Below are positions 53,290 to 64,000 of a stretch of DNA of 64,000 bases, one piece after another. Made by a program: the position numbers and the translations under genes. Below the pieces are notes generated by a model. That model was not told the origin of the DNA and did no database searches. It was given only the letters and a program-made list of their open reading frames with translations. Positions within the stretch are counted from its first letter, which is position 1. Each line of letters opens with the position of its first letter. The DNA comes from Bemisia tabaci (taxonomy: Eukaryota > Arthropoda > Insecta > Hemiptera > Aleyrodidae): contig NC_092801.1 in the NCBI RefSeq assembly GCF_918797505.1, positions 1,488,001 to 1,552,000 of the forward strand. Direction: 5' to 3'.

Positions 53290-53765
53290 GCATCTCACTA
53301 CTTGATGAGAAATAATGTATAAAAGTTGTTTCAGCCCTTGAGAACTATACTTGGCCCTATACAATGTTGCCTCCCATACTATTTCTCGAACCTGGAACGA
53401 AATTGGTGCATATATTTTGTCTTGCACTAGAGTGACCCCCCCCCTACCCTCACCCATGGGTCAAAAGTGTGATTTTCTCGTTTCGAATGAGCCCCTAAAT
53501 GCCTTTCTAATAGCTGGTCAGGTTTTCTTCATTCAAGCGCATTATAGACCAAAAAAACGCATTTTCGCAGATCAGGGATTTTTCCACCCATACAAACTGA
53601 TGTAATTTTGCCCGTAGTTTTGATAACTTTGAGCATCATCTAAAAAAGCTTCAAATTGGCTCAAATTTTATACAGCTTTTTATTTTCGTAGATAGAACCG
53701 ATTGCCATCCGGACTTCGTCGATTTTCCTACAAGACGGAAATAAGCCGCACCCTAGGGTGTACCT
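53290..53765. other. No gene seen
   Basis: Spacer. The stretch 53440-53450 is a C run, otherwise featureless. Confidence 0.35.
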
Positions 53766-54339
53766 TTAACTATTGAAGTATTCGCATTCCCTACGACGAT
53801 TACTAAACTGTACAAAAAGTTACAGGCAATTCAAGCCAGAATACCTGCTGATTTGTATTTCTTATATCATTTAAATGAAGCAGTTGCAGCAATATTAGTA
53901 CAAGCCAATTGAGAAACTTGCGGTTTTGGAATTTAGCCATCCAAACTTCGGCATTATCAAAGCCATCGAAGTTTCATTCAATTGGAGAGTTAAGTCATGC
54001 ATACACTATAGTAAGATGTTAGAATTTGTCGAAAATTAGCTTTTCCATTCTTGATATATCGATGTTAAAAAAAAAAATACGGTTTCACAAAATTTTACTC
54101 CGCGGATACACCGACACCACAAACAAGTGATTTTGGGTAGAAGGTAGACCAACTACGATTCTATTTGGAAAGCCGACGTGAGGATGCCCTCTAAAAAATT
54201 ACAAAAATATAAATTTGAGAACATAGTACGCCCTTTAATAACAAAAATTTACACTTTACAATCTCCATGTGCACTCTTTATTACAGTATATATTGTCATA
54301 TTTCATTTACATTATTTTAGCGTCTCGGTAAAATAGGGT

Positions 54340-54999
54340 ATTTTAAGACGAGAAAAACGAATTTGACGTTAGAATTTCTTAAGAACCAAAATTGTCGAAA
54401 TGGCGGCTGGTTTAAGTTCAAAAAGGCCGAAAATTGGCACCGCTTGTTTGTCAATGGATTTGTCTGAAACTTGGAACCTAGAGGTATTTATACAGGAGAT
54501 AATGCAATTTGAAATTAGATTTCAAGAAGAAGAAGAAAAATAAATTCGGTTATTTTGAACTTCAATCAGCCGCCATTTTGACAGTTTTGGTTTTTTTAAA
54601 AATCTAACGTCAAATTGGTTTTTTTCGTGATGGAATACCCCCCATAGCCTAGTTTCAGCAAATCCATCAACAAAAAACCTAAGGTGTCAATTTTCGGTCA
54701 TCTTGAACTGTAACCGGCTGTCATTTATTAACGGTTCCCGATATTGACTTCGGGTTTGCGCAAAAATATTTCTTTCCTTTTGCTTTTTATAATGAGGTAT
54801 CACAAGGTCGGTCTTTCTAGTTGAAAATAAAAGGTTAGGATCCGTTGTCCCCTCAAGGGCAAAGGGCCCCCTCGATTATTTTAGAGGGGGGCTAAAAAAT
54901 AGCTCCCTTTGACCTAAGAGCATCCTCTAACTTTCAAATTTCTACCACAATTAGGTCATAAGTTAGAGGGTGGGGAGGGTACTTTTCAAACACCCTGTA
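54340..54999. mobile_element. Family G inverted-repeat element, copy 3
   Basis: It matches copy 1 from GGGTATTTTAAGACGAGAAA to the right end CACCCTGTA. The left terminal repeat is missing. It contains a GAAGAAGAAGAAAAA stretch near 54525. Confidence 0.75.
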
Positions 55000-55229
55000 T
55001 ATTCACTAGCTGTTCTGGCACAGAAAAATTCAAGATGTGCTGAATGGCTTAGGGCGTCGTACAGCAGTAACGGTAACTAGGTCATATGTCACCTCATACG
55101 CTTTTGCATACGTTCCACTCATTGGTTCATCTGAGTAAGAGGAAGAGCATTGACACTAACTAAAAGGTTAGTCACCACTCTGCGTTACCATATGCCTTGT
55201 TAACAAGCACTTAAAACTAAAGAAGGAAG

Positions 55230-55470
55230 AGAAATGACTACTTCTGAACGGTGTCTCACCGGTATGCGTTCTGACATGATCTCCTAGGTGAATTATTTTG
55301 GGAAATAGAAACAGGGCAATGATTACAACTAAATGGTTTAAGACCGATATGTTTTAGCACATGAAAAAGTCTACATTTATGGATAAACGAAGAATGCGCG
55401 AAGGTAATGTTAGGTGAACTTTCCGGGAAAAAGGAAGTGAACAATAGCTGCAACTGGATGGGTCTCAGCA
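55230..55470 (-). pseudogene. Decayed fingers downstream of the 25-finger gene
   Basis: On the minus strand, beyond the stop at 55484, one frame reads HIGLKPFSCNHCPVSISQN, then loses its histidines. The stretch nearer the gene (QLLFTSFFPESSPNI) also looks like worn finger sequence. This mirrors the decay seen beyond the 9-finger gene. Confidence 0.65.
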
Positions 55471-55483
55471 GTGTACAAAGGCA

Positions 55484-58387
55484 TTAATCACCGTTTCGGA
55501 AAAGAGAAGTCGAGCACTGATTGCTACTGAATGCTTCCTCATCAGTATGCTTTAACAAATGTCTCATCAAAGAATCTTTCCGGGGAAAAGAAGCCGAACA
55601 GTGACTACAACTGAATGGTTTCTCACCAGTGTGAATTCGCATATGCTTCCTTACATCGGATTTCTGGTAGAAGGAAGCCGAACAGTGACTGCAACTGAAT
55701 GGTTTCTCACCAGTGTGCGATCGCATGTGGGCCTCTAAATTGAATCTTTGGGAGAAGGAAGCCGAACACTCACTGCAGATAAATGGTTTCTCACCCGTAT
55801 GCGTTCGCACGTGCCTTCTTAAAGAGGATTTAACGCTAAAAGAAGCCAAACACTGACTACAATTGTATGGTTTTTCACCAGTGTGCGTTCGCATGTGAAT
55901 CTTGAAATTGCCTTTACCGGCAAAAGAAGCAGAACACAGACTGCAACTGAATGGTTTCTCACCAGTGTGCGTCCTCATGTGCCTTCTTAGTATGTGCTTA
56001 GAGAAGAAAGAAGCCGAACACTCAATGCAACTGAATAGTTTCTCACAAGCGTGCGTTCGCACGTGGCACAATAAATGGTCTTTTCGGAAAAAAGAAGCCG
56101 AACACTGAATGCAACTGAATGGTTTCTCACCAGTGTGCAAACGCACGTGATCATGTAAAGAGGACTTATGGAAGAAAGAAGCCGAACAGTGACTGCAACT
56201 GTATGATTTCTCACTAGTGTGCGTTCGCATATGACACATTAAACTGCGTTTTACGGAAAAGGAAGCCGAACACTGACTGCAACTGAATGTTTTCTCATCA
56301 GTGTGCGTTCGCATGTGGCTACTTAAATACCGTTTTTGGGAGAAAGAAGCCGAACACTGACTGCAACTGAATGGTTTCTCACCGGTGTGCGTTCGCATAT
56401 GGCTCCTTAATTGGTCTTTTCGGGAGAAAGAAGCCGAACAGTGACTGCAACAGAATGGTTTCTCACCAGTGTGCGTTTGCATGTGGCTCCTTAAATGCGG
56501 TTTTTGGGAGAAAGAAGCCGAACAGTGACTGCAGCAGAATGGTTTCTCACCAGTGTGCAAACGCACGTGATTATTTAAAGAGGTCCTATAAGGGAAAGAA
56601 GCCGAACAGTGACTGCAACTGTATGGTCTCTCACCAGTGTGCGTTCGCATATGACGATTTAAACTGCAATTTTCGGAAAAAGAAGCCGAACACTCACTGC
56701 AACTGAATAGTTTCTCACCAGTGTGCGTTCGCATATGGCTCCTTAAGTTGTTTTTTCGGGAAAAAGAAGCCGAACAGTGACTACAACTAAATGGTTTCTC
56801 ACCAGTGTGCGTTCGCATGTGGTTCCTTAAATACGATTTTAGGGAGAAAGAAGCCGAACACTGACTGCAACAGAATGGTTTCTCACCAGTGTGCAAACGC
56901 ACGTGATTACTTAAAGAGGACTTATAAGAGAAAGAAGCCGAACAGTGACTGCAACTGTAAGGTCTCTCACCAGTGTGCGTTCGCATATGACGGTTTAAAG
57001 TGCGATTATCGGAAAAAGAAGCCGAACACTGAATGCAGCTGAATGGTTTCTCACCAGAGTGCGTTCGCATATGGTACTGTAAACTTTGTTTTTCGGGAAA
57101 AGAAGCCGCACACTCATTGCAGCTGAATGGTTTCTCACCAGTGTGCGTTCGTGTATGCCTCTTCAAATTTTGTTTTCGGGAAAAAGAAGCCGAACACTCA
57201 CTGCAACTAAATGGTTTCTCACCAGTGTGCGTTCGCAAATGGGACTTTAAACTTTGTTTTTCGAGGAAAGAAGCCAAACAGTGACTGCAACTGTATGGTC
57301 TTTCACCAGTGTGCGTTCGAATATGGACCTTTAAATACTCTTTTCGGGAGAAAGAAGCCGAACAGTGACTGCAACAGAATGGTTTCTCACCGATGTGCGT
57401 TTTCATGTGGCTCCTTAAATGCGGTTTTTGGGAGAAAGAAGCCGAACACTGACTGCACCTAAATGGTTTCTCACCAGTGTGCGTTCGTATATGCCTCTTC
57501 AAATTTTGTTTTCTGGAAAAAGAAGCCGCACACTCACTGCAACTAAATGGTTTCTCACCAGTGTGTGTTCGGAGATGTTCTCGCAGTTGGAGTTTTTGGG
57601 AGAAAATGTCAGAGCAATGATTACAACTGAATGTTTTAGGACCTTTCCTTTGAATATCCATATCTTGATGTGAAGATTCAACTTGAGTTTTTGTGGGGGA
57701 TGCAGTTTTTTTATCACTGGGGAATGTTTCTATAAAATTTGAACTTAGCTCACTGCAGTTCAGAGGAGCTAGAAATTCTTCGCTGTTATTCGTGATTAAA
57801 AGATCATGATTTAACGGATTGCAAATTTGTTTACCATGTGTTCGTGCTTCATTCTCGCCGTTTATGACATATTGACCTTCGAATGATTGCAACGGCGATT
57901 CACTTTTGATGTCAATACTGGTATACAAGTGGTCGACCGGAATATAATTCTCTTCGCCTGGTTCGGTTTTGAATGTGGTCAAAAGGGTTGCTGAAGATCC
58001 GGATGGAGTCGTCTCTAGTTGCCTTGGTGGGGTATTTCCGTTAGAAAAATTGGGCTCGTCTTCACATTTCACAAAGAGAGAGAATGCGGAAGATCTGGAT
58101 GGGATCGTCTCAACTTGGCTCATTGGGGTATTTTCGTCACAAAAATTGAGCTCGTCTTCACATTTTACAAAGAAAGGGTTTGCTAAAGAACTGGAAGGAA
58201 TCGTCTCAACTTGCCTTGGTGGGGTAATTTCGTCACAAAAATTGAGTCCGTCTTCACATTTCACAAAACGAGAGTCAACAGTAGGGGATCCTCTTCCAGA
58301 AGCTGATGATTCGATTGGTGGATTACGTTCGATCGGCGAGTGATCGGTTTGAGAAATTTGGAGGGTAGTATCCGCCAACGGATTCAT
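55484..58387 (-). CDS. C2H2 zinc-finger protein, 25 fingers
   Basis: The 967-residue protein shares its start MNPLADTTLQISQTDHS and three 32-residue KCED repeats with the plus-strand paralogues. It has 12 more residues before its first finger (residue 253). I count 25 complete fingers and a final broken one (AFSSNQC). The fingers are less modular than in the two plus-strand genes: the QKSDLRR four-finger module is absent, TDEKx linkers are rare (one after finger 16), and a pair with helices SENCSLNRH or SDNRTLNRH followed by a YSCSHC finger with SNHVRLH or NNHVRLH recurs at 8-9 and 12-13. Five SUMO-type sites lie in the N-terminus. Presumed nuclear DNA-binding regulator with a target different from its paralogues. 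Confidence 0.94.
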   Translation of the reverse strand: MNPLADTTLQISQTDHSPIERNPPIESSASGRGSPTVDSRFVKCEDGLNFCDEITPPRQVETIPSSSLANPFFVKCEDELNFCDENTPMSQVETIPSRSSAFSLFVKCEDEPNFSNGNTPPRQLETTPSGSSATLLTTFKTEPGEENYIPVDHLYTSIDIKSESPLQSFEGQYVINGENEARTHGKQICNPLNHDLLITNNSEEFLAPLNCSELSSNFIETFPSDKKTASPTKTQVESSHQDMDIQRKGPKTFSCNHCSDIFSQKLQLREHLRTHTGEKPFSCSECAASFSRKQNLKRHIRTHTGEKPFRCSQCSASFSQKPHLRSHMKTHIGEKPFCCSHCSASFSRKEYLKVHIRTHTGERPYSCSHCLASFLEKQSLKSHLRTHTGEKPFSCSECSASFSRKQNLKRHTRTHTGEKPFSCNECAASFPEKQSLQYHMRTHSGEKPFSCIQCSASFSDNRTLNRHMRTHTGERPYSCSHCSASFSYKSSLSNHVRLHTGEKPFCCSQCSASFSLKSYLRNHMRTHTGEKPFSCSHCSASFSRKNNLRSHMRTHTGEKLFSCSECSASFSENCSLNRHMRTHTGERPYSCSHCSASFPYRTSLNNHVRLHTGEKPFCCSHCSASFSQKPHLRSHMQTHTGEKPFCCSHCSASFSRKDQLRSHMRTHTGEKPFSCSQCSASFSQKRYLSSHMRTHTDEKTFSCSQCSASFSVKRSLMCHMRTHTSEKSYSCSHCSASFFHKSSLHDHVRLHTGEKPFSCIQCSASFFRKDHLLCHVRTHACEKLFSCIECSASFFSKHILRRHMRTHTGEKPFSCSLCSASFAGKGNFKIHMRTHTGEKPYNCSQCLASFSVKSSLRRHVRTHTGEKPFICSECSASFSQRFNLEAHMRSHTGEKPFSCSHCSASFYQKSDVRKHMRIHTGEKPFSCSHCSASFPRKDSLMRHLLKHTDEEAFSSNQCSTSLFRNGD

Positions 58388-58475
58388 TTTGGATGGTGAG
58401 CTCTTACGGCAGTCTGCTTTGTGTCGAGAGGATTTCTGGTCGCATGTATCCTATCGCTTTCATTCCTTCGTTGTC

Positions 58476-58495
58476 CTGGAAAGATTTAGACAAGA
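58476..58495 (-). other. Splice acceptor ahead of the 25-finger gene
   Basis: The minus strand reads AAATCTTTCCAG ending at 58476, identical in form to the acceptors at 31537 and 35443. The exon runs 88 bases to the ATG. Confidence 0.65.
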
Positions 58496-58499
58496 AATG

Positions 58500-59290
58500 G
58501 TGTCAGAATAAGTATCATATTCCCAAGAAACGGGGGATAACACCCAAAAAAAATCTGGCAAACTACTTTGTACCATTAATTGATGACAAAATTTCTAAAA
58601 CCGGAAAATTCCAAAACGTTTATTTCAATCATAAATCACGGAGATTTCTTCTTATTATTTTTATATTATGCTTGACATTTTTATGAAAACCAGTGATTTT
58701 TAGGTCTGTAGTTCTAATTATACATTACACAAATTCCTTCATTTAATATTATTAACTAACAGGAAGTCCCCAAAGTTTAGAAAACTTATTAGGCAGCGTT
58801 CATTCCTCCTCATATCTCAAGAATTGCCAAGTTTCATCATCTTTTATTTCACATTTTCAAGTGTCGGCTACGCTGTGTCGGTTACGTAAGCGACACAGTT
58901 TGGCAGTGCCACCATGTTTCCGTGGACCTCCAGCAGTCCCGCGGGAGGAGCTGATACATGTGATTCAATGCCTTGTTTGTCTTTTTCCGTAACTTTGTAC
59001 TGAATCAAAATAGTTCGTTCCACAGCTGAAAAAAGGAAGTTTAACGCCTTTAAAATGAAGTAATGAAATTTGTTTAAAATTGGTGCACTTTTATTTTTAA
59101 GGCGCTGCAGAATTTAGCTATTCCTGTTATCGTGAAATCACCCATGTAGAAGAGGAGTTGAAAGCAGTTACTGAAAACCGAAAAATTCGCAGACCTGCAA
59201 TACCTCAAAAGTTTCAAAAACTTCGCACGGTTAAAAAAATTTCTAACGGGAGAAATGTCAAGGAATTTCAAGGACGTACAAGTTATTTGT
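58500..59290. other. Presumed intron and upstream sequence of the 25-finger gene
   Basis: The part next to the acceptor matches the equivalent stretches upstream of the two plus-strand paralogues. The part near 58690-59000 contains GACACAG and GTGTCGG wording that I could not align. No ORF. Confidence 0.4.
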
Positions 59291-59879
59291 GAAAGCAGAA
59301 AAATATACCTAGAACAACCAGACAACTCCTGCAAAAAGTGTTAATACAGCGCGTCATTGACTCGTATATATGAGCCTGATTAGTGTTCATTTACAGAGAT
59401 TTTAATAAACGTAAGCAACACCTTAATTGAATCCACGAGCCATCGCTGTGAGGTCAACCACGCAACCTTACGTGACCACTGATTGGGAGCGTAGAAAGCC
59501 GTTCCAACGGGTTTAAATATTTTGATCCTCCACAAGCAAAAACTTATCAGGAGCTTCAATAAGAAGGCTCCTTAATAATTCAAGCCGAAAACAAAAAAAA
59601 AAAAATCAGTCGAACTCCTAGCAAAAAAAGTCGATTTTTACGTATTTTTTGGCTAGGATACACTACTCACCGGTAGTATAAACCGTCATTTTACTTAAAA
59701 GAAGAAAGAGGGTCAAAATAAATGCAATTGCATTAAATATGTCTTGATTTTGTGATTCTCAGTATCCTTCCATGCAATGAAGTTCAGCTATGTCTGATGC
59801 TTTATTCATTTTTGCATTGAAAGTAAGCAATCCACATCCTAAAAATCAAGAGACACACGTTGCGCTTGAAGAAGCCGAG

Positions 59880-61790
59880 ACGGTAATAGTTGAGGTCTGC
59901 AACGTTGCAGTCGGGGCTAAATACGCTTCCTTACGCGTGTAGGAAAGGATATTTAAACTCATTCACGGCAGGCGCAGTGATACAACTATTCGACCACGGG
60001 TGTAAGCATGTTGCTGCCAGCCGGATTGAAGGCGCGCCACACTCCAGCAATTACTCGGGTCCCGTCCCGTGCGATCTCCCTGGCTGGCGCGCCGCTAAAA
60101 TCGCATGAAAAGGGAGGACTGCACGTCATTATCCTCGACTCTCTGTCCCGTTTTTACCACACATTGAGTGAAAGTGTATCCCTGAATTGTAACGATTCAG
60201 AATCTCGGATTGGGTTTAATAAATTCATTTTTTTTAAAAATGAGATCTGAAACGAGCGAAATATTCCGTCAAAATTTCCGGCGACTGGAGAAAATCCGCG
60301 GAAATTCCTTAGAAAAACTGTATTTGGCTTTCGTAACAAGAATGATTGAAAATAAGACATTATTTGAGGTCTGCAGCGTTGCAGTCGGAGCTAAATACGC
60401 TTCCTTACGCGTGTAGGAAAGGATATTTGAACTCATTCATGGCAGGCGCAGTGATACAACTATTCGACCACGGGTGTAAGCATGTTGCTGCCAGCCGGAT
60501 TGAAGGCGCGCCACACTCCAGCAATTACTCGGGTCCCGTCCCGTGCGATCTCCCTGGTTGGAGCGCCGCTAAAATCGCATGAAAAGGGAGGACTGCACGT
60601 CATTATCCTTGACTCTCTGTTCCGTTTTACCACAATTTGAGTAAAAGTGTATCCCTGAAATGTAACGATTCAGAATCTCGGATTGGGTTTAATAAATTCA
60701 TTTTTTTTAAAACTGAGGTATGAAACGAGCGAAAATATAAAGTCAAAATTTCCGGCGACTGAAGAAAATCCGCGGAAATTCCTTAAGAAAACTGTATTTG
60801 CCTTAAGTAACAAGAATTATTAAAAATAAGACATTATTTGAGGTCTGCAACGTTGCAGTCGGAGCTAATTACGCTTCCATACGCGTGTAGCAACGGATAT
60901 TTAAACTCATTCACGGCAGGCGCAGTGATACAACTATTCGACCACGGGTGTGAGCATGTTGCTGCCAGCCGGATTGAAGGCGCGCCACACTCCAGCAGTT
61001 ACTCGGGTCCCGTCCCGTGCGATCTCCCTGGCTGGCGCGCCGCTAAAATCGCCTGCAAAGGGAGGACTGCACGTCATTATCCTCGACTCTCTGTCCCGTT
61101 TTTACCACAAACATGAGTGAATGTGTATCCCTGAATTGTAACGATTCAGAATCTCGGATTGGGTTTAATAAATTCATTTTTTTAAAAATGAGGTATGAAA
61201 CGAGCGAAAATATTCCGTCAAAATTTCCGGCGACTGAAGAAAATCCGCGGAAATTCCTTAGAAAAACTGTATTTGCCTTTCGTAACAAGAATGATTGAAA
61301 ATAAGACATTATTTGAGGTCTGCAACGTTGCAGTCGGGGCTAAATACGCTTCCTTACGCGTGTAGGAAAGGATATTTGACCTCATTCATGGCAGGCGCAG
61401 TGATACAACTATTCGACCACGGGTGTAAGCATGTTGCTGCCAGCCGGATTGAAGGCGCGCCACACTCCAGCAATTACTCGGGTCCCGTCCCGTGCGATCT
61501 CCTGGCTGGCGCGCCGCTATAATCGCCGCAAAGGGAGGACTGCACGTCATTATCCTTGACTCTCTGTCCCGTTTTTACCACAATTTGAGTGAAAGTGTAT
61601 CCCTGAAATGTAACGATTCAGAATCTCGGATTTCGTTTATTAAATTCATTTTTTTTTAAAATGAGGTATGAAACGAGCGAAAATATTCCGTCAAAATTTC
61701 CGGCGACTGAAGAAAATCCGCGGAAATTCCTTAGAAAAACTTTAATTACCTTTCGAAACAAGAATGATTAAAAGTAAGACATGTATTGTT
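59880..61790 (+). repeat. 472-bp satellite array, right (four units)
   Basis: The phrase CCCTGGCTGG (complement of the left-array core) recurs near 60078, 60552, 61026 and 61499, a period of about 474 bp. The units are oriented opposite to the left array (10340-13350). The plus frame is open for 72-92 codons in each unit with the same peptide start (LRSATLQSGLNTLPYACRKG). Some units keep both GGCGCGCC octamers; one has GGAGCGCC. The array ends with a decayed edge at about 61790. Confidence 0.93.
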
Positions 61791-62132
61791 TGAGTATGCA
61801 ACACGGATATCCCGAGAACACGAATAGTTGCATTCAGACCGGGCCGTTGAAAAAGCCGCAGAGTCTTCAATTTTCTTCACTTGTGATAACTTAATGAGTC
61901 ACTTATAGCATTCATACGTTTTTGCTGCACGAAGATAGAGTGCTTTGTGTATTTCATCGAATTAAACAAGGAGTAAGTATATTAGTAATAAATATATAAA
62001 TGAAATAATACTAAAAATATAAATGAAATGGAGAGTATTCAAAACAATTTCTCGCGCCTGACCATATCGGCCAGTACGCACTTCACCGTTTTCTATAGAT
62101 CTTTTAATTTTATTTACGTGAAAATATGCAAA
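61791..62132. other. No gene seen
   Basis: AT-rich junction between the satellite array and the right copy of the long duplication. Confidence 0.4.
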
Positions 62133-62639
62133 CATCGTATCCTATTACTTGAAAAATAAAAAATTGAGCAAACGGTTCTCTCGAATTTCAGTGATGGCGA
62201 GTAATGCCTAAAGAATATCAATGAGAATTCTAAGCTCACGGCTGAGGATTCTTGCAGCTGGGGTTTACTCATATAACTCGACCTACTTTAGTTTCTAGCT
62301 GATGTCTGACCGAGGATTGTGCAAGAAGTCTAGTACTGTACATGAATATTCTTTGAGGTTTGAGAAACAAAAGAAGCGTTAACCGCGAAAATGTCGATGG
62401 TGGTCAACATCCACCACTGTCGCAGATATGGCCTCATATGTTTTGGAAATTGCTTTTCAAGGAGAAATGAAAAATGAAATTAGACCAATGATGGAAAATG
62501 AACATAATCTCACCTATGATCTCAGTAGGCGAATCTTCAATGCGCTTCTTCGGACTGGTGGGGTGGGGCAATCGATGCAGATGATTGCTCCTCCAGGATG
62601 TGGCATAACATTCGTCCCTACAAATCGATTTTTAGGGCA

Positions 62640-63440
62640 AACACGGCAGAGACATGGTTGCGACAGAATGGTTTCTTGATGCCGGGCATTTACATGGGTA
62701 TTCATAAATCTGCCCTTTAGGAGAGAGGGAGAGCGCTAGCAAAGGCTGCTACTTAATGGTTTCCTATCTGTTTTCAATTGTTCGTGTTCTTCAACACGTC
62801 TTTCCGCACAAACGAGGGAAAGACATTGACTGTAAACAGCTGTTTTCACATCCGTGTGTCTTAACATATGAATCTTAAATTCGCTTTCTTGGATTTTGAG
62901 GGTAGAGCAGTGCATGTGCTGCCTAATAAGTTACATTAAACTGCCTTCATCAATGGGACAGGGCATCAACTGCAGTTACATGAAGGTGACTAGTAATCCG
63001 ACGTTGCACAGAGTTGATGGTATTTAAATCACTCGATTAAGGCATGAGGCACACCCTGTTTTCCTTTGCGATGAAATTATAATAATGCTGCTCGCATAAT
63101 GTGTGATAATGAACAGCTTTTTGGGCTAAGGAAAGGGAGCAATGACTGCGAGCAAATGGGATTTATGCTTGCGTACATGACGATCAAGTGATTTCTTGGG
63201 CGCTGAAAAACGTAGCAATGGCTGCAAATGAATGATTTCTCACTAGTATGCATTCGTACGCCAGCGTTTAAATTGCCTTCCTGAGTGAATGAAGCTGGAT
63301 AAGTATTGCGACTGAACGGTTCCTCACCGGTGATCGTTTCCACGTGTTCTCTTGTACGGCATTTCCTAACTTCAAACAGCAATTTTGTGAAGAAGACTAG
63401 AAAAATGATTGCAACTGGATGGTTTCTCACGACTGTTCAG
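62640..63440 (-). pseudogene. Decayed C2H2 fingers, right copy
   Basis: Equivalent to the relic at 500-1310, including the 63077-63430 frame with HTSEKSFICSHC. A few substitutions separate the copies. Confidence 0.7.
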
Positions 63441-63476
63441 TTATGAACGTCGGGTTAAAGTTGATAAAATGGCAAG

Positions 63477-64000
63477 TTAGACAGAGCCATCGGAGGAACT
63501 TAATGGTTTTTTAGGAGTGTGCACCTGGTTTACGTGCGTATTCAAATGGTTTTTATGGCCAAAAGAGGCAGAGCAATGACTGCAACTGAATGGTTTCTCA
63601 CGGGCGTGTAGTGCTACGTGTCGCAGTAAAGTCGACTTGAGGGCGAAAGGAGGCGGAACAATCGCAGCATTTGAATGGTTTTTCACCGGTGTGCTTCCGC
63701 ATGTGACGCGCAAGGTCACTGCTGAGTAGGAAGGTCAAGGGGCAATGACTGCAACTGAATGGTCTCTCGCCAGTATGCTTCTGCATGTGACGCGTGCAAT
63801 CACTCTTATGCCAGAAGGAAGCAGAGCAAAGACTACAACTGAATGGTTTCTCCCCGCCGTGCATCTGCATGTGCACGGTCAAATGGTGTTTTTGAGTGAA
63901 AGAGGCGGGGCAATGACTGCAACTGAATGGTTTCTCGCCGGTGTGTAGCAACAGATGTCGGGTCAAGGTTGTTTTGAGGGTAAAAGTGGCGGAGCAATCG
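63477..64000 (-). pseudogene. Frameshifted, partial 9-finger gene copy
   Basis: The last five or so fingers of the gene at 1352-2899 are present. An extra A in a GCGAAAGG run near 63642 (GCGAAGG in the left copy) shifts the frame inside the eighth finger. Translation would end at about 63598 in the wrong frame, losing the last two fingers. The 5' part lies outside the window. A sequencing error in the A run cannot be excluded. Confidence 0.8.

Larger units (their letters stand above)
53770..59850 (-). repeat. Duplicated zinc-finger block 3 (inverted)
   Basis: Read on the minus strand this repeats blocks 1 and 2: the upstream part at 59850-59290 matches 27665-31140 (minus the transposon) and 34540-35000, followed by the intron acceptor, the gene, and the downstream match 54330-53770 to 38860-39445. 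The family G element at 54340-54999 lies between gene and downstream match, unlike in block 2, so it inserted after duplication. Confidence 0.85.
62133..64000. repeat. Right copy of the long direct duplication
   Basis: It matches 1-1874 at about 99% identity, with a 7-bp deletion near 62567 and a 1-bp insertion near 63642. It is cut by the window end, so its full length is unknown. Confidence 0.95.

Noticed and set aside
55902..58343. Plus-strand repeated frames of 68-124 codons
   Set aside because: They are antisense shadows of the 25-finger gene and repeat with its 84-bp finger period.

Overview
The window looks like nuclear DNA of an arthropod, most likely a hemipteran insect. A whitefly such as Bemisia is my best guess, from the style of the zinc-finger arrays and the repeats. 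The evidence is intron-type splice acceptors ahead of long single-exon zinc-finger coding sequences, AT-rich spacers packed with short inverted-repeat transposons, a tandem satellite, a tRNA-derived SINE head and a 500-base assembly gap. No bacterial operons, rRNA or CRISPR arrays were seen. The species guess is inference; the repeat and gene structures are read from the sequence.

Genes. Five C2H2 zinc-finger loci dominate: a 9-finger gene (1352-2899, minus); two tandem paralogues with 20 and 27 fingers (31626-34031 and 35532-38540, plus); a third paralogue with 25 fingers in inverted orientation (55484-58387, minus); and an unrelated GC-rich 12-finger gene (49240-50889, minus). A second copy of the first gene begins again at the right edge (63477-64000), frameshifted by one base and cut by the window end. 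All five intact proteins have acidic, disordered-looking N-termini with several hydrophobic-K-x-E (SUMO-type) motifs. None shows a ZAD, BTB or KRAB domain. Decayed fingers trail three of the arrays. The only other convincing coding region is an orphan 251-codon ORF at 18593-19348 (plus).

Layout. 1-3 kb: zinc-finger gene and decayed fingers. 3-10 kb: fold-back element, MITEs and a SINE. 10.3-13.35 kb: a 472-bp satellite array. 13.8-17.4 kb: a pile of nested MITEs. 18.6-19.35 kb: orphan gene. 19.5-26.5 kb: palindromic and MITE-type elements. 27.7-40.3 kb: duplicated zinc-finger blocks 1 and 2, with a 2.9-kb DNA transposon inserted in block 1. 41.86-42.36 kb: gap. 43-47 kb: nested MITEs and a 1.4-kb TA-flanked transposon. 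49.2-50.9 kb: GC-rich zinc-finger gene. 51.5-55 kb: MITEs. 53.8-59.85 kb: inverted block 3. 59.9-61.8 kb: the same satellite in opposite orientation. 62.1-64 kb: repeat of the first 1.9 kb at about 99% identity.

The zinc-finger genes are probably DNA-binding nuclear regulators amplifying by birth and death. Segmental duplication, unequal exchange of four-finger modules and 3' decay can all be read directly by comparing copies. Several transposon insertions can be dated relatively, and their target-site duplications defined, because empty paralogous sites lie in the same window.
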